A DNA stretch of 13,715 nt from Oscillospiraceae bacterium (GTDB lineage Bacteria; Bacillota_A; Clostridia; Oscillospirales; Oscillospiraceae), in the NCBI GenBank assembly GCA_017411905.1, contig JAFQPB010000050.1, positions 1 to 13,715 of the forward strand. The letters run 5' to 3'. The translations under genes and the position numbers were made by a program. Below the pieces are notes generated by a model. The model searched no databases, was not told the origin of the DNA, and saw only the letters and a list, made by a program, of their open reading frames with translations. This document shows, piece after piece, positions 7,088-13,715 of this stretch; within the stretch, counting starts at the first letter, position 1, and each line of letters begins with the position of its first letter.

Positions 7088-7124
7088 GTCATTGCGAGGA
7101 GCGCAGCGACGTGGCAATCTCCCG
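7088..7124. repeat. Dispersed repeat of the 'TCATTGCGAGGAGCG' type
   Basis: This stretch contains TCATTGCGAGGAGCGCAGCG followed by ACGTGGCAATCTCCCG, with ATTGC (7091-7095) and GCAAT (7114-7118) as a short inverted pair. Strings of this kind occur as dispersed intergenic repeats in many clostridial genomes; that is recalled knowledge and only one copy is present here. It is non-coding, although the minus-strand frame of the DUF2079 gene happens to stay open across it. Confidence 0.6.
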
Positions 7125-7145
7125 ATACAACCTTTCGATGCGCTC

Positions 7146-7200
7146 GTAGGGAACGGATTTATCCGTTCCACAACGCGGAATGCATAAATGCATTCCCTAC
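7146..7200. repeat. Twin-hairpin palindromic element, GTAGGG/CCCTAC family
   Basis: Two perfect hairpins stand side by side: GGAACGGAT (7150-7158) with ATCCGTTCC (7161-7169), and GGAATGCAT (7177-7185) with ATGCATTCC (7188-7196). The pair is bounded by GTAGGGAA at the left (7146-7153) and TTCCCTAC at the right (7193-7200), so the whole unit is also an inverted repeat. The hairpin arms differ in sequence while the architecture is the same. Confidence 0.8.
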
Positions 7201-7376
7201 CCTCTTTCGATGGTACACCGTAGGGGTCGATGCCCACGTCAACTCGTCTACCGTACCCTTGTTCATCCCCGTAGGGAAGGCTTTTCTCCATTGTAACACA
7301 TTTTTTTGCTTTCGCAAGATTTTTTCAAATCCTCCCGGAGAAATTCATAATTCCTCTATATTTTTTCGTCCAACTA

Positions 7377-7385
7377 TGATATAAT
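7377..7385 (+). promoter_or_regulatory. Extended -10 promoter for the secA operon
   Basis: TGATATAAT: a perfect TATAAT (7380-7385) with TG one base upstream. The -35 position 17 bases earlier (7357-7362, TATATT) is poor, so recognition would rely on the extended -10. The secA ATG lies 30 bases downstream of the hexamer. Confidence 0.7.
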
Positions 7386-7402
7386 GGATAAAATATTGCT
7401 TG

Positions 7403-7408
7403 AAGGAG
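7403..7408 (+). promoter_or_regulatory. Ribosome binding site fixing the secA start
   Basis: AAGGAG sits 6 bases before the ATG at 7415. An in-frame TTG at 7400 would add five residues but lies upstream of this site, so it is not the start. Confidence 0.85.
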
Positions 7409-7414
7409 ATTCCT

Positions 7415-10159
7415 ATGAGCCTTTTTACAAAATTATTCGGAACCCGCTCCCAGCGGGAGATCAAAAAGCTCCAGCCTACCTTAGATAAGATCCTCGCTTT
7501 GGAGGAGGAATATAAAAACCTTTCCGAGGAGGCACTGCGGGGAAAAACCGCGTGGTTCAAAGAGCGCCTTGCAAACGGCGAGACCTTGGACGACCTGCTG
7601 CCGGAGGCCTTTGCGGCCATCCGGGAGGCATCCGACCGGGTGCTGGGTATGCGCCCTTACCCCGTGCAGCTTCTTGGCGGTATCGTGCTCCATCAGGGCA
7701 GAATTGCCGAAATGAAGACCGGTGAAGGTAAGACCTTGGTGGCCATCCTCCCCAGCTACCTCAATGCGCTGACCGGCGAGGGCGTCCATGTAGTTACCGT
7801 CAACGATTATCTTGCTAAATATCAGTCCGAGTGGATGGGCAAGGTCTACCGCTATATGGGACTAACCATCGGCCTTGTCATTCCCGGAATGACCCCTGCC
7901 CAGCGCCGTCAGTCTTATAAGGCAGACATTACCTACTGCACCAATAATGAGCTGGGCTTTGATTACCTGCGGGATAATATGGCACTTTATCAGCAGGAGC
8001 TTGTTCAGCGGGGGCATGCCTTTGCCATCGTGGACGAGGTGGACTCCATCCTTATTGACGAAGCCCGTACCCCACTTATCATTTCCGGCAAGGGCGAAGA
8101 ATCCTCTCAGCTTTACACAATGGCGGACAATTTCGTTTCGGGTCTTCGTAAGCAGGTCTTTGCAAAGACGGAGGATAAGGAAGTCCACGATGATTACGAC
8201 TGTGACTATTTCGTAGATGAAAAATCCCGGGCGGTTTCTCTTACCGCCAGCGGTATCGCCAAGGCGGAAAAATACTTTAACGTGGAAAACCTTGCCGATG
8301 CGGAAAATGCCACCCTTTCTCATCACATCAATCAGGCGATGAAGGCTCGGGGCCTTATGAAAAAAGACATTGACTATGTGGTAAAAGACGGGCAAATTAT
8401 CATCGTTGACGAGTTTACAGGCCGTCTGATGTACGGCAGACGGTATAACGAAGGCCTCCATCAGGCTATCGAGGCCAAGGAACGGGTGCAGGTAGCAAGC
8501 GAAAGCAAGACCCTCGCCACCATTACCTTCCAGAATTTCTTCCGTTTATATAAGAAGCTTTCCGGTATGACTGGTACGGCACTGACCGAGGAAGAAGAAT
8601 TTAACGCCATTTATATGCTGGACGTGGTGGAAATTCCCACCAACCGTCCCGTTATCCGGGAGGACTTACCTGACGTGGTCTACAAGACCGAGGCAGGCAA
8701 ATTCCGCGCCATCATTCAGCAGGTGAAGGAATGCTATGAAAAAGGACAGCCTGTACTGGTCGGTACGGTGTCCATCGAAAAGAGTGAGATTCTCTCTAAG
8801 CTCCTCAAAAAGGAAAAGGTGCCCCACAGCGTGCTAAACGCCAAATATCACGAGCAGGAGGCAGGCATCGTTGCCCAAGCCGGTAAGTTTGGCGCAGTTA
8901 CTATTGCCACCAATATGGCAGGCCGCGGTACGGATATTATGCTGGGCGGCAATGCAGATTTCCTTGCAAAAGCTGAGCTTTCTAAAATGGACTTGCCCGA
9001 GGAAATTCTCCGGGAGGCCGACTCCTATGCGGAAACAAACGACCCGGAAATTCTTGCCGTTCGGGAGACTTATAAGAATTTACTCAAAAAATATAAGGAC
9101 GCCATTGCGGACGAAGCCCAAAAGGTGAAGGATGCCGGAGGCCTCTTTATCATCGGTACAGAACGGCACGAATCCCGCCGGATCGACAACCAGCTCCGAG
9201 GCCGTTCCGGCCGTCAGGGCGATCCCGGTGTCAGCCGCTTTTACCTCAGCTTGGAAGACGATCTGATGCGTCTGTTCTCCTCCGGACGGGTAATGGCAAT
9301 GATGGACACCCTTGGACTGGACGAGGATACGCCCATTGATGCAAAGATCCTCTCCGGTGCGGTGGAAAATGCCCAAAAGAGTGTGGAAAGCCGGAACTTC
9401 CGTTCCCGTAAGAACGTTCTGGAATACGATAACGTGATGAATACCCAAAGAGAAGTCATCTATGCCCAGCGGCAAAAGGTGCTCTCTGGAGAAGACCTGC
9501 GGGAGAATATGCTCACTATGCTCCGCACCTTGGTGGAGACTACGGTCTTGCCCGTTCTCAGCGAGTGCGGCGGCAAGCTTAACGAGGACGGCATTGCCCA
9601 GATCGCCGCCCAAATGGAGGGCGTGTACTTTGCAAAGGGTACGCTAAAAGGCCGGGAAAATCAGCTTTTGGGAATGGACGAAGCGGCTACTATCGAGGAA
9701 ATTTACAGTATTGCCCTGCACACCTATGAAGCAAAAGAAGCTGCCATTACGCCCTCTGTTATGCGGGAGCTGGAGCGGGTGGTTATGCTCCGGGTGGTAG
9801 ACGAGTACTGGATGGACAATATCGATGCGATGGACGACCTGAAGCAGGGCATCGGCCTGCGGGCTTACGGCCAGCACGACCCGGTAATTGCCTATAAGGA
9901 GGAGGGCTATCAGCTCTTTGAGGCTATGGTCACCGCCATCCGGGAGGAGACCATCCGCCGGCTGTTCCTTGTGCAGCTTCGTACGAACCAAGAGGTCAAG
10001 CGGGAAAAGGTTGCCCATGAGACCGGCACCAGCGCACCGGATAAGACCGTAAAGAAGCAGCCTGTTCGCGCTGCCCAAAAGGTTGGCCCCAACGATCCCT
10101 GTCCCTGCGGCAGCGGCAAGAAATATAAAAAGTGCTGCCGGGATAAAGAGCAAGGCTGA
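7415..10159 (+). CDS. secA: Protein translocase ATPase subunit SecA
   Basis: The 914-residue preprotein translocase motor drives unfolded secretory proteins through SecYEG with ATP. The N-terminus MSLFTKLFGTRSQREIKK is standard. Walker A (MKTGEGKT) is at residues 100-107 and Walker B DEVD at 207-210 within VDEVDSILIDEARTPLIIS. The preprotein cross-linking domain follows, then NBD2 with TNMAGRGTDIMLGG (MAGRGTDI at 501-508) and RGRSGRQGDPG, and the helical scaffold and wing regions with DEYWMDNIDAMDDLKQGIGLRAYGQ. The extreme C-terminus has a complete SEC-C zinc motif (CPCGSG...KKCC; Cys at about 896, 898, 907, 908), used for SecB or ribosome/lipid contacts. It is full length, and motif content points to the housekeeping SecA1 rather than an accessory SecA2. 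The gene starts an operon: pgeF begins 1 base after its TGA. Confidence 0.98.
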   Translation: MSLFTKLFGTRSQREIKKLQPTLDKILALEEEYKNLSEEALRGKTAWFKERLANGETLDDLLPEAFAAIREASDRVLGMRPYPVQLLGGIVLHQGRIAEMKTGEGKTLVAILPSYLNALTGEGVHVVTVNDYLAKYQSEWMGKVYRYMGLTIGLVIPGMTPAQRRQSYKADITYCTNNELGFDYLRDNMALYQQELVQRGHAFAIVDEVDSILIDEARTPLIISGKGEESSQLYTMADNFVSGLRKQVFAKTEDKEVHDDYDCDYFVDEKSRAVSLTASGIAKAEKYFNVENLADAENATLSHHINQAMKARGLMKKDIDYVVKDGQIIIVDEFTGRLMYGRRYNEGLHQAIEAKERVQVASESKTLATITFQNFFRLYKKLSGMTGTALTEEEEFNAIYMLDVVEIPTNRPVIREDLPDVVYKTEAGKFRAIIQQVKECYEKGQPVLVGTVSIEKSEILSKLLKKEKVPHSVLNAKYHEQEAGIVAQAGKFGAVTIATNMAGRGTDIMLGGNADFLAKAELSKMDLPEEILREADSYAETNDPEILAVRETYKNLLKKYKDAIADEAQKVKDAGGLFIIGTERHESRRIDNQLRGRSGRQGDPGVSRFYLSLEDDLMRLFSSGRVMAMMDTLGLDEDTPIDAKILSGAVENAQKSVESRNFRSRKNVLEYDNVMNTQREVIYAQRQKVLSGEDLRENMLTMLRTLVETTVLPVLSECGGKLNEDGIAQIAAQMEGVYFAKGTLKGRENQLLGMDEAATIEEIYSIALHTYEAKEAAITPSVMRELERVVMLRVVDEYWMDNIDAMDDLKQGIGLRAYGQHDPVIAYKEEGYQLFEAMVTAIREETIRRLFLVQLRTNQEVKREKVAHETGTSAPDKTVKKQPVRAAQKVGPNDPCPCGSGKKYKKCCRDKEQG

Positions 10160-10160
10160 T

Positions 10161-10958
10161 ATGCGCACTGTCATTCAGGAAAAGCTTTGGTATCAGGTGG
10201 CGGAGAATATCTCCGTGCCCCATATGTTTACCACCCGAAAGGGCGGTGTCAGTCAGGGGTGTCTTTCCTCTATGAATATCGGCACCCGCCGGGGAGATAA
10301 ACGGGAAAATATTCTCAAAAACTATGAGATTTTGGGAAAAACCATTGGTTTTGACCTTCGAAAATCCGTCCACACCAAGCAGACCCATACGGACATTGTC
10401 CGTGTTGCCGATGAAAGCCTTTGGGGCGCGGGACTGTATGCCCCCGACCTTTTCGACTGCGATGCCCTAATTACGAACACCCCGGAAACGGCGTTAGTGA
10501 TCTTTGCGGCAGACTGTACTCCTATCCTTTTTTATGACCCGGTGACCGGGGCGGTAGGTGCTGCTCACGCAGGCTGGCGGGGAACCCTTGCGGACATCGG
10601 GGGGAAAACTGTCAGGGCGATGGAGAAGCACCTTGGCTGCCGCCCGGAAAATATCCGCGCGGCTATTGGCCCGAACATCGGGAAGTGCTGTTTTGAGACA
10701 GACCGGGATGTACCCGATGCTTTTTCTGCCCGATATCGGGGGGATATTGGTGCATTTCTGACCGAAAAAAACGGTAAGTATCACGTAGATTTGAAGGGTA
10801 TTAACGCCTATTTGCTACACCGGGCAGGCGTAAAGTCTATCGATATATCGACCCATTGCACCGCCTGCACGCCTGATCTTTACTGGTCTCACCGGAAAGT
10901 AGGTGCAGCCCGCGGCGCACAGGGCGCAATTATTGTATGTAAGGAGAAAGAGAAATGA
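10161..10958 (+). CDS. pgeF: YfiH/LACC1-family protein (PgeF; purine nucleoside phosphorylase/multicopper-oxidase-like fold)
   Basis: The 265-residue protein has the family's metal site: VHTKQTHTDIV (H76), AADCTPILF (C119) and GAAHAGWRGT (H136). The conserved AIGPNIGKCCFE and CTACTPDLYWSHR segments follow. Biochemical work on relatives (LACC1/FAMIN, YlmD, YfiH) shows adenosine deaminase and purine nucleoside phosphorylase activity; E. coli YfiH (PgeF) also limits misincorporation in peptidoglycan precursors. Which role dominates here cannot be told. The start is ATG at 10161, two bases past the secA stop codon's first overlap point, with AAGG at 10152-10155; the upstream in-frame start at 10083 would lie wholly inside secA and lacks family sequence. 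The gene ends in an ATGA overlap with the downstream solute-binding gene, so it is translationally coupled on both sides. Confidence 0.93.
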   Translation: MRTVIQEKLWYQVAENISVPHMFTTRKGGVSQGCLSSMNIGTRRGDKRENILKNYEILGKTIGFDLRKSVHTKQTHTDIVRVADESLWGAGLYAPDLFDCDALITNTPETALVIFAADCTPILFYDPVTGAVGAAHAGWRGTLADIGGKTVRAMEKHLGCRPENIRAAIGPNIGKCCFETDRDVPDAFSARYRGDIGAFLTEKNGKYHVDLKGINAYLLHRAGVKSIDISTHCTACTPDLYWSHRKVGAARGAQGAIIVCKEKEK

Positions 10959-12484
10959 GGCGGCTTATTTGCATATGGTTAGCAGTCTGCCTGCTTCTTT
11001 CCCTTGGTGGCTGCAGCTACGATTACTCCGATTATATCCCCACCGGCGGCGGTCTTGCGGACGGTAAACCCCAAGACCCCACCCAGCCGGACAACGGAGA
11101 TAAGATCATCACCCTGACCTATTACAAGGAAAAGGGGCTCAATCCCTATCTTTGTACGGACTATACCAACCGGGTGCTGATGTCGCTCCTGTATCAGGGG
11201 CTTTTTGCCACTGACAGCAGCTATCATACCACGCCGGTGCTTTGTGACAGCTACACACCATCACCCGATTATATGACCCACATCTTTACCGTTGATCCCA
11301 AAGCGACCTATTCGGACGGTACAAGGGTAACAGCGCGGGACGTAGTAGCCAGTCTTAATGCGGCAAAGGAAAGTGCCTACTATGCCGGGCGGCTGCTGCA
11401 TATTACTTCTATAACCCTTTCCGACGAAGAAAGGGTGGTCATCTATACCGATACGGCTATGGGAAACCTGCCTATTTTGCTGGATATTCCCATTGTGCCT
11501 TCCTCTCAGGTGAGTGCGGATATGCCTATTGGTTCAGGGCCTTATATGTTAGAGGATACGGTGGTGGGCTGTTATCTCAAAAAGCGGACAAGCTGGTGGT
11601 GTCAGGCGGTCTTGCAGATTTCCACGCCTGCGATCCCCCTGATGGAGGCTGCTTCTGTTTCCGGTATCCGGGATGATTTTCAGTTTAACGGCCTTGACTT
11701 TGCCCTGACAGACCCCAGCTCTGATAAGTATGTGGATTACCGCAGTGACGCAGAGATGTGGAACTGCGAAAGCGGCCTGTTTCTTTATATCGGCTGCAAT
11801 GAAGACAGCACTGTTTTTGACAGCCCGGAGCTGCGCGCTGCCCTGACCTACGCCATTGACCGGGACAGTCTTGCCGGTAAGTTCTACCGGGGCTTTGCCC
11901 AAAGTGCCACCTTGCCTGCATCGCCGCACAGCCCTTACTACAATAAGGCATTGGCAGGGAAATACGGCTACGATGCTGCAAAATTTGCAGAGGCTGTAAC
12001 AGCTTCCGGCAAGCAGGGAAGTACGGTCGTACTTTTGGTCAACAGCGACGATACCCTCCGCCTTCAGGCGGCAAGAGCCATTGGGGATATGCTCAGCGCA
12101 GGCGGCTTTGTGGTGGAAATGAAGGAATTGGGCGGTACAGCCTATGAAAACGCCATAAAGCGCAGGGAATTTGACCTATATTTAGGCAAAACAAGGCTCT
12201 CTCCCAATATGGACCTGTCTGCATTCTTCTACACATGGGGAGAGCTGAGCTACGGCGGCATTGACGATCTGGCGGCTTACACCTTATGCCTTGAAGCCCT
12301 TGCCGATGAGGGCAACTACTATAACCTCCACCGCACAGTGATGGAGCAGGGACTACTTTGCCCGGTGCTGTTTTGTAATTACACCGTCTACACCACCCGG
12401 GGACTGTTCTCCGACCTCTCTCCCGCAAGGGACAATGTATTTTGTTATTCCATTGGAAAAGCAATGGGGGATATTATGCCATAA
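10955..12484 (+). CDS. Extracytoplasmic solute-binding lipoprotein, SBP_bac_5 (oligopeptide/nickel) family, orphan
   Basis: The 509-residue protein begins with a lipoprotein signal peptide: MRRLICIWLAVCLLLSLGGC, lipobox LGGC with the lipidated cysteine at residue 20. A short polar linker follows, then a family 5 substrate-binding fold. Family landmarks are LNPYLCTDYTNRVLMSLLYQGLF (from residue 62), YSDGTRVTARDVVASLNAA (from 119) and ELRAALTYAIDRDSLAGKFYRGFAQ in the second half. Such proteins deliver peptides or other small ligands to Opp/Dpp-type importers. No permease or ATPase gene lies beside it, so the ligand and partner are unknown; it could serve a distant transporter or act as a sensor. 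It overlaps pgeF by 4 bases (ATGA) and has a strong AAGGAG site (10941-10946), so it is well expressed from the secA transcript. A hairpin follows its stop. Confidence 0.9.
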   Translation: MRRLICIWLAVCLLLSLGGCSYDYSDYIPTGGGLADGKPQDPTQPDNGDKIITLTYYKEKGLNPYLCTDYTNRVLMSLLYQGLFATDSSYHTTPVLCDSYTPSPDYMTHIFTVDPKATYSDGTRVTARDVVASLNAAKESAYYAGRLLHITSITLSDEERVVIYTDTAMGNLPILLDIPIVPSSQVSADMPIGSGPYMLEDTVVGCYLKKRTSWWCQAVLQISTPAIPLMEAASVSGIRDDFQFNGLDFALTDPSSDKYVDYRSDAEMWNCESGLFLYIGCNEDSTVFDSPELRAALTYAIDRDSLAGKFYRGFAQSATLPASPHSPYYNKALAGKYGYDAAKFAEAVTASGKQGSTVVLLVNSDDTLRLQAARAIGDMLSAGGFVVEMKELGGTAYENAIKRREFDLYLGKTRLSPNMDLSAFFYTWGELSYGGIDDLAAYTLCLEALADEGNYYNLHRTVMEQGLLCPVLFCNYTVYTTRGLFSDLSPARDNVFCYSIGKAMGDIMP

Positions 12485-12490
12485 TGAAAG

Positions 12491-12515
12491 CAGCGGACGA
12501 TTTTTTCGTCCGCTG
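12491..12515 (+). terminator. Hairpin at the end of the secA-pgeF-SBP operon
   Basis: CAGCGGACG (12491-12499), loop ATTTTTT, CGTCCGCTG (12507-12515): a perfect 9-base-pair, GC-rich stem starting 6 bases after the SBP stop. The T-run is in the loop and the tail (TTCAGTCTGTC) is not U-rich, so it is an imperfect intrinsic terminator or a 3' end stabiliser. Confidence 0.6.
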
Positions 12516-12518
12516 TTC

Positions 12519-12617
12519 AGTCTGTCAAAGAACCTTATATGTAGGGATCGCGCGGGTAGGGGCGGCTGGAGCAAGCCCCCGCCCTACAGGTTCTGTTTCG
12601 GTATTCTTTGACAGACT
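12519..12617. repeat. Nested inverted-repeat element (MITE-like), GTAGGG/CCCTAC family, copy 2
   Basis: A perfect 14-base inverted repeat bounds the element: AGTCTGTCAAAGAA (12519-12532) and TTCTTTGACAGACT (12604-12617). Nested inside are AGAACCT (12529-12535) with AGGTTCT (12588-12594), and TGTAGGG (12540-12546) with CCCTACA (12582-12588). The core GGAGCAAGCCCCC is shared with the copy at 5124-5153. The 99-base unit has no coding capacity and no obvious target-site duplication. It sits exactly between the two gene-end hairpins of convergent genes. Confidence 0.7.
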
Positions 12618-12619
12618 AA

Positions 12620-12644
12620 GCGGCACCTGCCCGGCAGGTGCCGC
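12620..12644. terminator. GC-rich hairpin at the end of the right-hand lipoprotein gene
   Basis: GCGGCACCTGCC (12620-12631), one C, then GGCAGGTGCCGC (12633-12644): a near-perfect palindrome. It lies 8 bases past the lipoprotein stop on the minus strand. The minus-strand tail (TTAGTCTG) is weak in U, while the plus-strand side (GATGTATTTTATT) is richer, so it could act on either transcript. Confidence 0.55.
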
Positions 12645-12652
12645 GATGTATT

Positions 12653-13327
12653 TTATTCTGCTTTTTGATTGGAGATAATCTGATAGCCGTCTCCTACCGG
12701 CCTCAGCACTGCCACACCGGCTCCGTTGCGGCCAAGGGCATAGGATGATCCGGTATAGTACAGGCGGACGGTGCCGTCCTCCAATTCTTCCACCGCGGTG
12801 GCTTTGAAATTCTCCACCGTACTCGCATCCGTACACATCCGGTAATAACAGTCGGTACTCTCCAGATAGGCAAGACCCGCAAAGCCCGCAGCATTCACAT
12901 CTTCCAGTGTAATTCCAAAATATTGGGTAAGTACCTGATTCATTTTATCTACAGGCAGCCGCACTAAATCATAATTGCTATCAAAGCCGGGAAGATCCTT
13001 TAATTCTTCCCATTCCGCATCTGTGGGCTTTGCAGACTCATCGGAAAAACCATTATAAAACAGCTCTTTCAGATTTACATATGTCGGATCAGCATACTGG
13101 CTGGTCAACGCCCAGTTGTATCTGCTGTTCATTGGCCCAAACAACGCATCAAATTCTGCCAAGCGGGGGTCTTCGGCAGCTTGCGTAGGGTTCTCTGTCG
13201 GGTCCGGTGTATTTGGATCATCGGTTGCCTGCGTAGGATCCTCTGTTGTGTCCGGCGTATTCGTTGCAGGCGTGCAAGCTACAAACAGCACACACAGGAT
13301 CAATAGCAATGCGAACAGTTTTTTCAT
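12653..13327 (-). CDS. Small secreted lipoprotein of unknown function
   Basis: The 224-residue protein starts with a lipoprotein signal peptide: MKKLFALLLILCVLFVAC, with the lipidated cysteine at residue 18 (lipobox FVAC). A low-complexity Asp/Thr/Pro/Glu linker (about 19-53) follows, with imperfect repeats visible as DPTQATDDPNTPD and NPTQAAEDP. The rest (about 54-224) is a globular domain starting RLAEFDALFGPMNSRYNWALTSQYADP. It contains FDSNYDLVRLPVDKMNQVLTQYFGITLEDVN and ends in a predicted beta-rich stretch (VRLYYTGSSYALGRNGAGVAVLRPV). I do not recognise the domain; many clostridial anchored proteins have this anchor-linker-domain layout. AAGGAGG (13335-13341) stands 7 bases before the ATG. 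The gene lies 15 bases downstream of the partial membrane-protein gene on the same strand, so the two are probably one operon. Confidence 0.87.
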   Translation of the reverse strand: MKKLFALLLILCVLFVACTPATNTPDTTEDPTQATDDPNTPDPTENPTQAAEDPRLAEFDALFGPMNSRYNWALTSQYADPTYVNLKELFYNGFSDESAKPTDAEWEELKDLPGFDSNYDLVRLPVDKMNQVLTQYFGITLEDVNAAGFAGLAYLESTDCYYRMCTDASTVENFKATAVEELEDGTVRLYYTGSSYALGRNGAGVAVLRPVGDGYQIISNQKAE

Positions 13328-13342
13328 AATCGTACCTCCTTA

Positions 13343-13715
13343 TTAAAATGAGAAGAGATTTACAATGCCCGCAAAGAGGGACTCGAACAGATACACGATG
13401 CCAGAGAAGAAAAACGCAATTACATAGAGGAAACCGTAAAAGATATTTGTTTTTGGCGGCTCGGGGTCTTCCGAGGTGGAAAGGGTGAAGGTAAGCTCGC
13501 CGTCGGGAAGCCCTTCAAGGGTAAGCGTATAGCCTGTGTCAGTTTTTTCGAAGCCTTCAAGACTGCTTTCTGTAATGTAATACGGGGTGTTTACCACAAT
13601 ATCCAGCGTTCCAAAGCTTTTCCATGTCTTTGCAGGGGAGAGGAGATAGGTATAGCCGTAGATGTCCGGGTCGTAATCTGTATCAATGGAGGGATAGATG
13701 GGGGCGGTGACGGTG
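13343..13715 (-). CDS. C-terminal part of an unknown exported membrane-anchored protein, cut by window edge
   Basis: The minus-strand frame is open from the right edge to the TAA at 13343-13345, giving about 123 codons with no start in the window; the internal GTG at 13597 is not a credible start because conserved-looking sequence continues upstream of it without a stop. The visible part begins TVTAPIYPSIDTDYDPDIYG and continues as a beta-rich, probably extracellular domain (TLDIVVNTPYYITESSLEGF, then TGYTLTLEGLPDGELTFTLS). A short SEDPEPPK linker and one or two closely spaced hydrophobic segments at the extreme C-terminus (NIFYGFLYVIAFFFSGIVYL, then a second hydrophobic stretch) anchor it in the membrane. 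I do not recognise the family. Its stop is 15 bases before the lipoprotein start, so the two are likely co-transcribed. Confidence 0.8.
   Translation of the reverse strand, partial: TVTAPIYPSIDTDYDPDIYGYTYLLSPAKTWKSFGTLDIVVNTPYYITESSLEGFEKTDTGYTLTLEGLPDGELTFTLSTSEDPEPPKTNIFYGFLYVIAFFFSGIVYLFESLFAGIVNLFSF

Larger units (their letters stand above)
7016..7414. other. 399-base intergenic region, repeat-rich, between DUF2079 gene and secA
   Basis: Between the divergent genes this region holds, in order, the DUF2079 ribosome binding site, a short TTGATAATTGACAATT stretch (near 7046-7062), the TCATTGCGAGG repeat (7088-7124), the twin hairpin (7146-7200), and a less symmetrical GTAGGG-containing stretch (about 7219-7280, GTAGGGGTCGATGCCCACGTC-like, ending near GTAGGGAAGG). 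An AT-rich segment and the secA promoter follow. Open frames on both strands across 7076-7290 are by-products of the repeats, with no ribosome binding sites or family resemblance. Confidence 0.7.

Noticed and set aside
7088..7290. CRISPR-like array
   Set aside because: The blocks are different from each other and not regularly spaced; no repeat-spacer pattern and no cas genes.
7300..7326. Small hairpin with T-runs (TTGCTTTCGCAA) as a terminator before secA
   Set aside because: Only a 4-base stem; the gene on the minus strand starts downstream of it, so there is no transcript obviously needing termination here.
7076..7384. Plus-strand open frame of 102 codons in the secA upstream gap
   Set aside because: Made of the dispersed repeats; no ribosome binding site and its translation resembles repeat-derived peptide.
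7862..8461. 199-codon minus-strand open frame (and similar ones at 9080-9613 and 9644-10174)
   Set aside because: Antisense shadows of secA, whose sequence is highly conserved; composition follows the reverse of secA codons.
10083..10160. Longer pgeF start inside secA
   Set aside because: The extra 26 residues are an out-of-frame reading of the SecA zinc tail; the ATG at 10161 follows the secA stop and fits the family N-terminus.

Overview
The window looks like chromosomal DNA from a spore-forming, low-to-mid-GC Firmicute, most likely a gut-type clostridium (Oscillospiraceae-like). The reasons are a stage II sporulation gene (spoIIP), strong AGGAGG ribosome binding sites, extended -10 TATAAT promoters, a SecA with a C-terminal zinc tail, a CpsB/YwqE-type PHP phosphatase, and dispersed GTAGGG/CCCTAC palindromes in the gaps. 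The taxonomic placement is inferred; there is no rRNA in the window.

Layout. Positions 1-2541 (minus strand) hold a three-gene operon: queH (epoxyqueuosine reductase), a THUMP/UPF0020 rRNA methyltransferase, and a diacylglycerol-kinase-family lipid kinase that runs off the left edge. A compact divergent promoter region (about 2573-2673) separates it from tadA (tRNA A34 deaminase). tadA overlaps spoIIP by 16 bases. The spoIIP terminator at 4209-4240 is a shared bidirectional hairpin whose loop contains the stop codon of the convergent CpsB-like PHP phosphatase (4221-5000, minus). Next comes a 617-residue DUF2079 polytopic membrane protein (5162-7015, minus). Its reading frame stays open upstream through repeat DNA, which makes a longer start look possible but wrong.

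The gap 7016-7414 is packed with dispersed palindromic repeats and ends with the secA promoter. secA, pgeF (YfiH/LACC1 family) and an orphan extracytoplasmic solute-binding lipoprotein form a tightly coupled plus-strand operon (7415-12484). A 168-base convergent gap then holds two gene-end hairpins and, between them, a nested inverted-repeat element bounded by a perfect 14-base inverted repeat. The right end (minus strand) carries a small lipoprotein of unknown function and, 15 bases upstream of it, the C-terminal part of an unknown membrane-anchored exported protein cut by the window edge.

Functionally this is mostly core housekeeping DNA: RNA modification on both sides of the 2.6 kb promoter region (QueH and TadA both act on tRNA position 34), protein export (secA), sporulation (spoIIP) and envelope proteins. 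I found no convincing new defence, mobile or biosynthetic system. The most unusual content is the repeat family in the intergenic regions, followed by the tadA-spoIIP pairing and the permease-less solute-binding protein in the secA operon.
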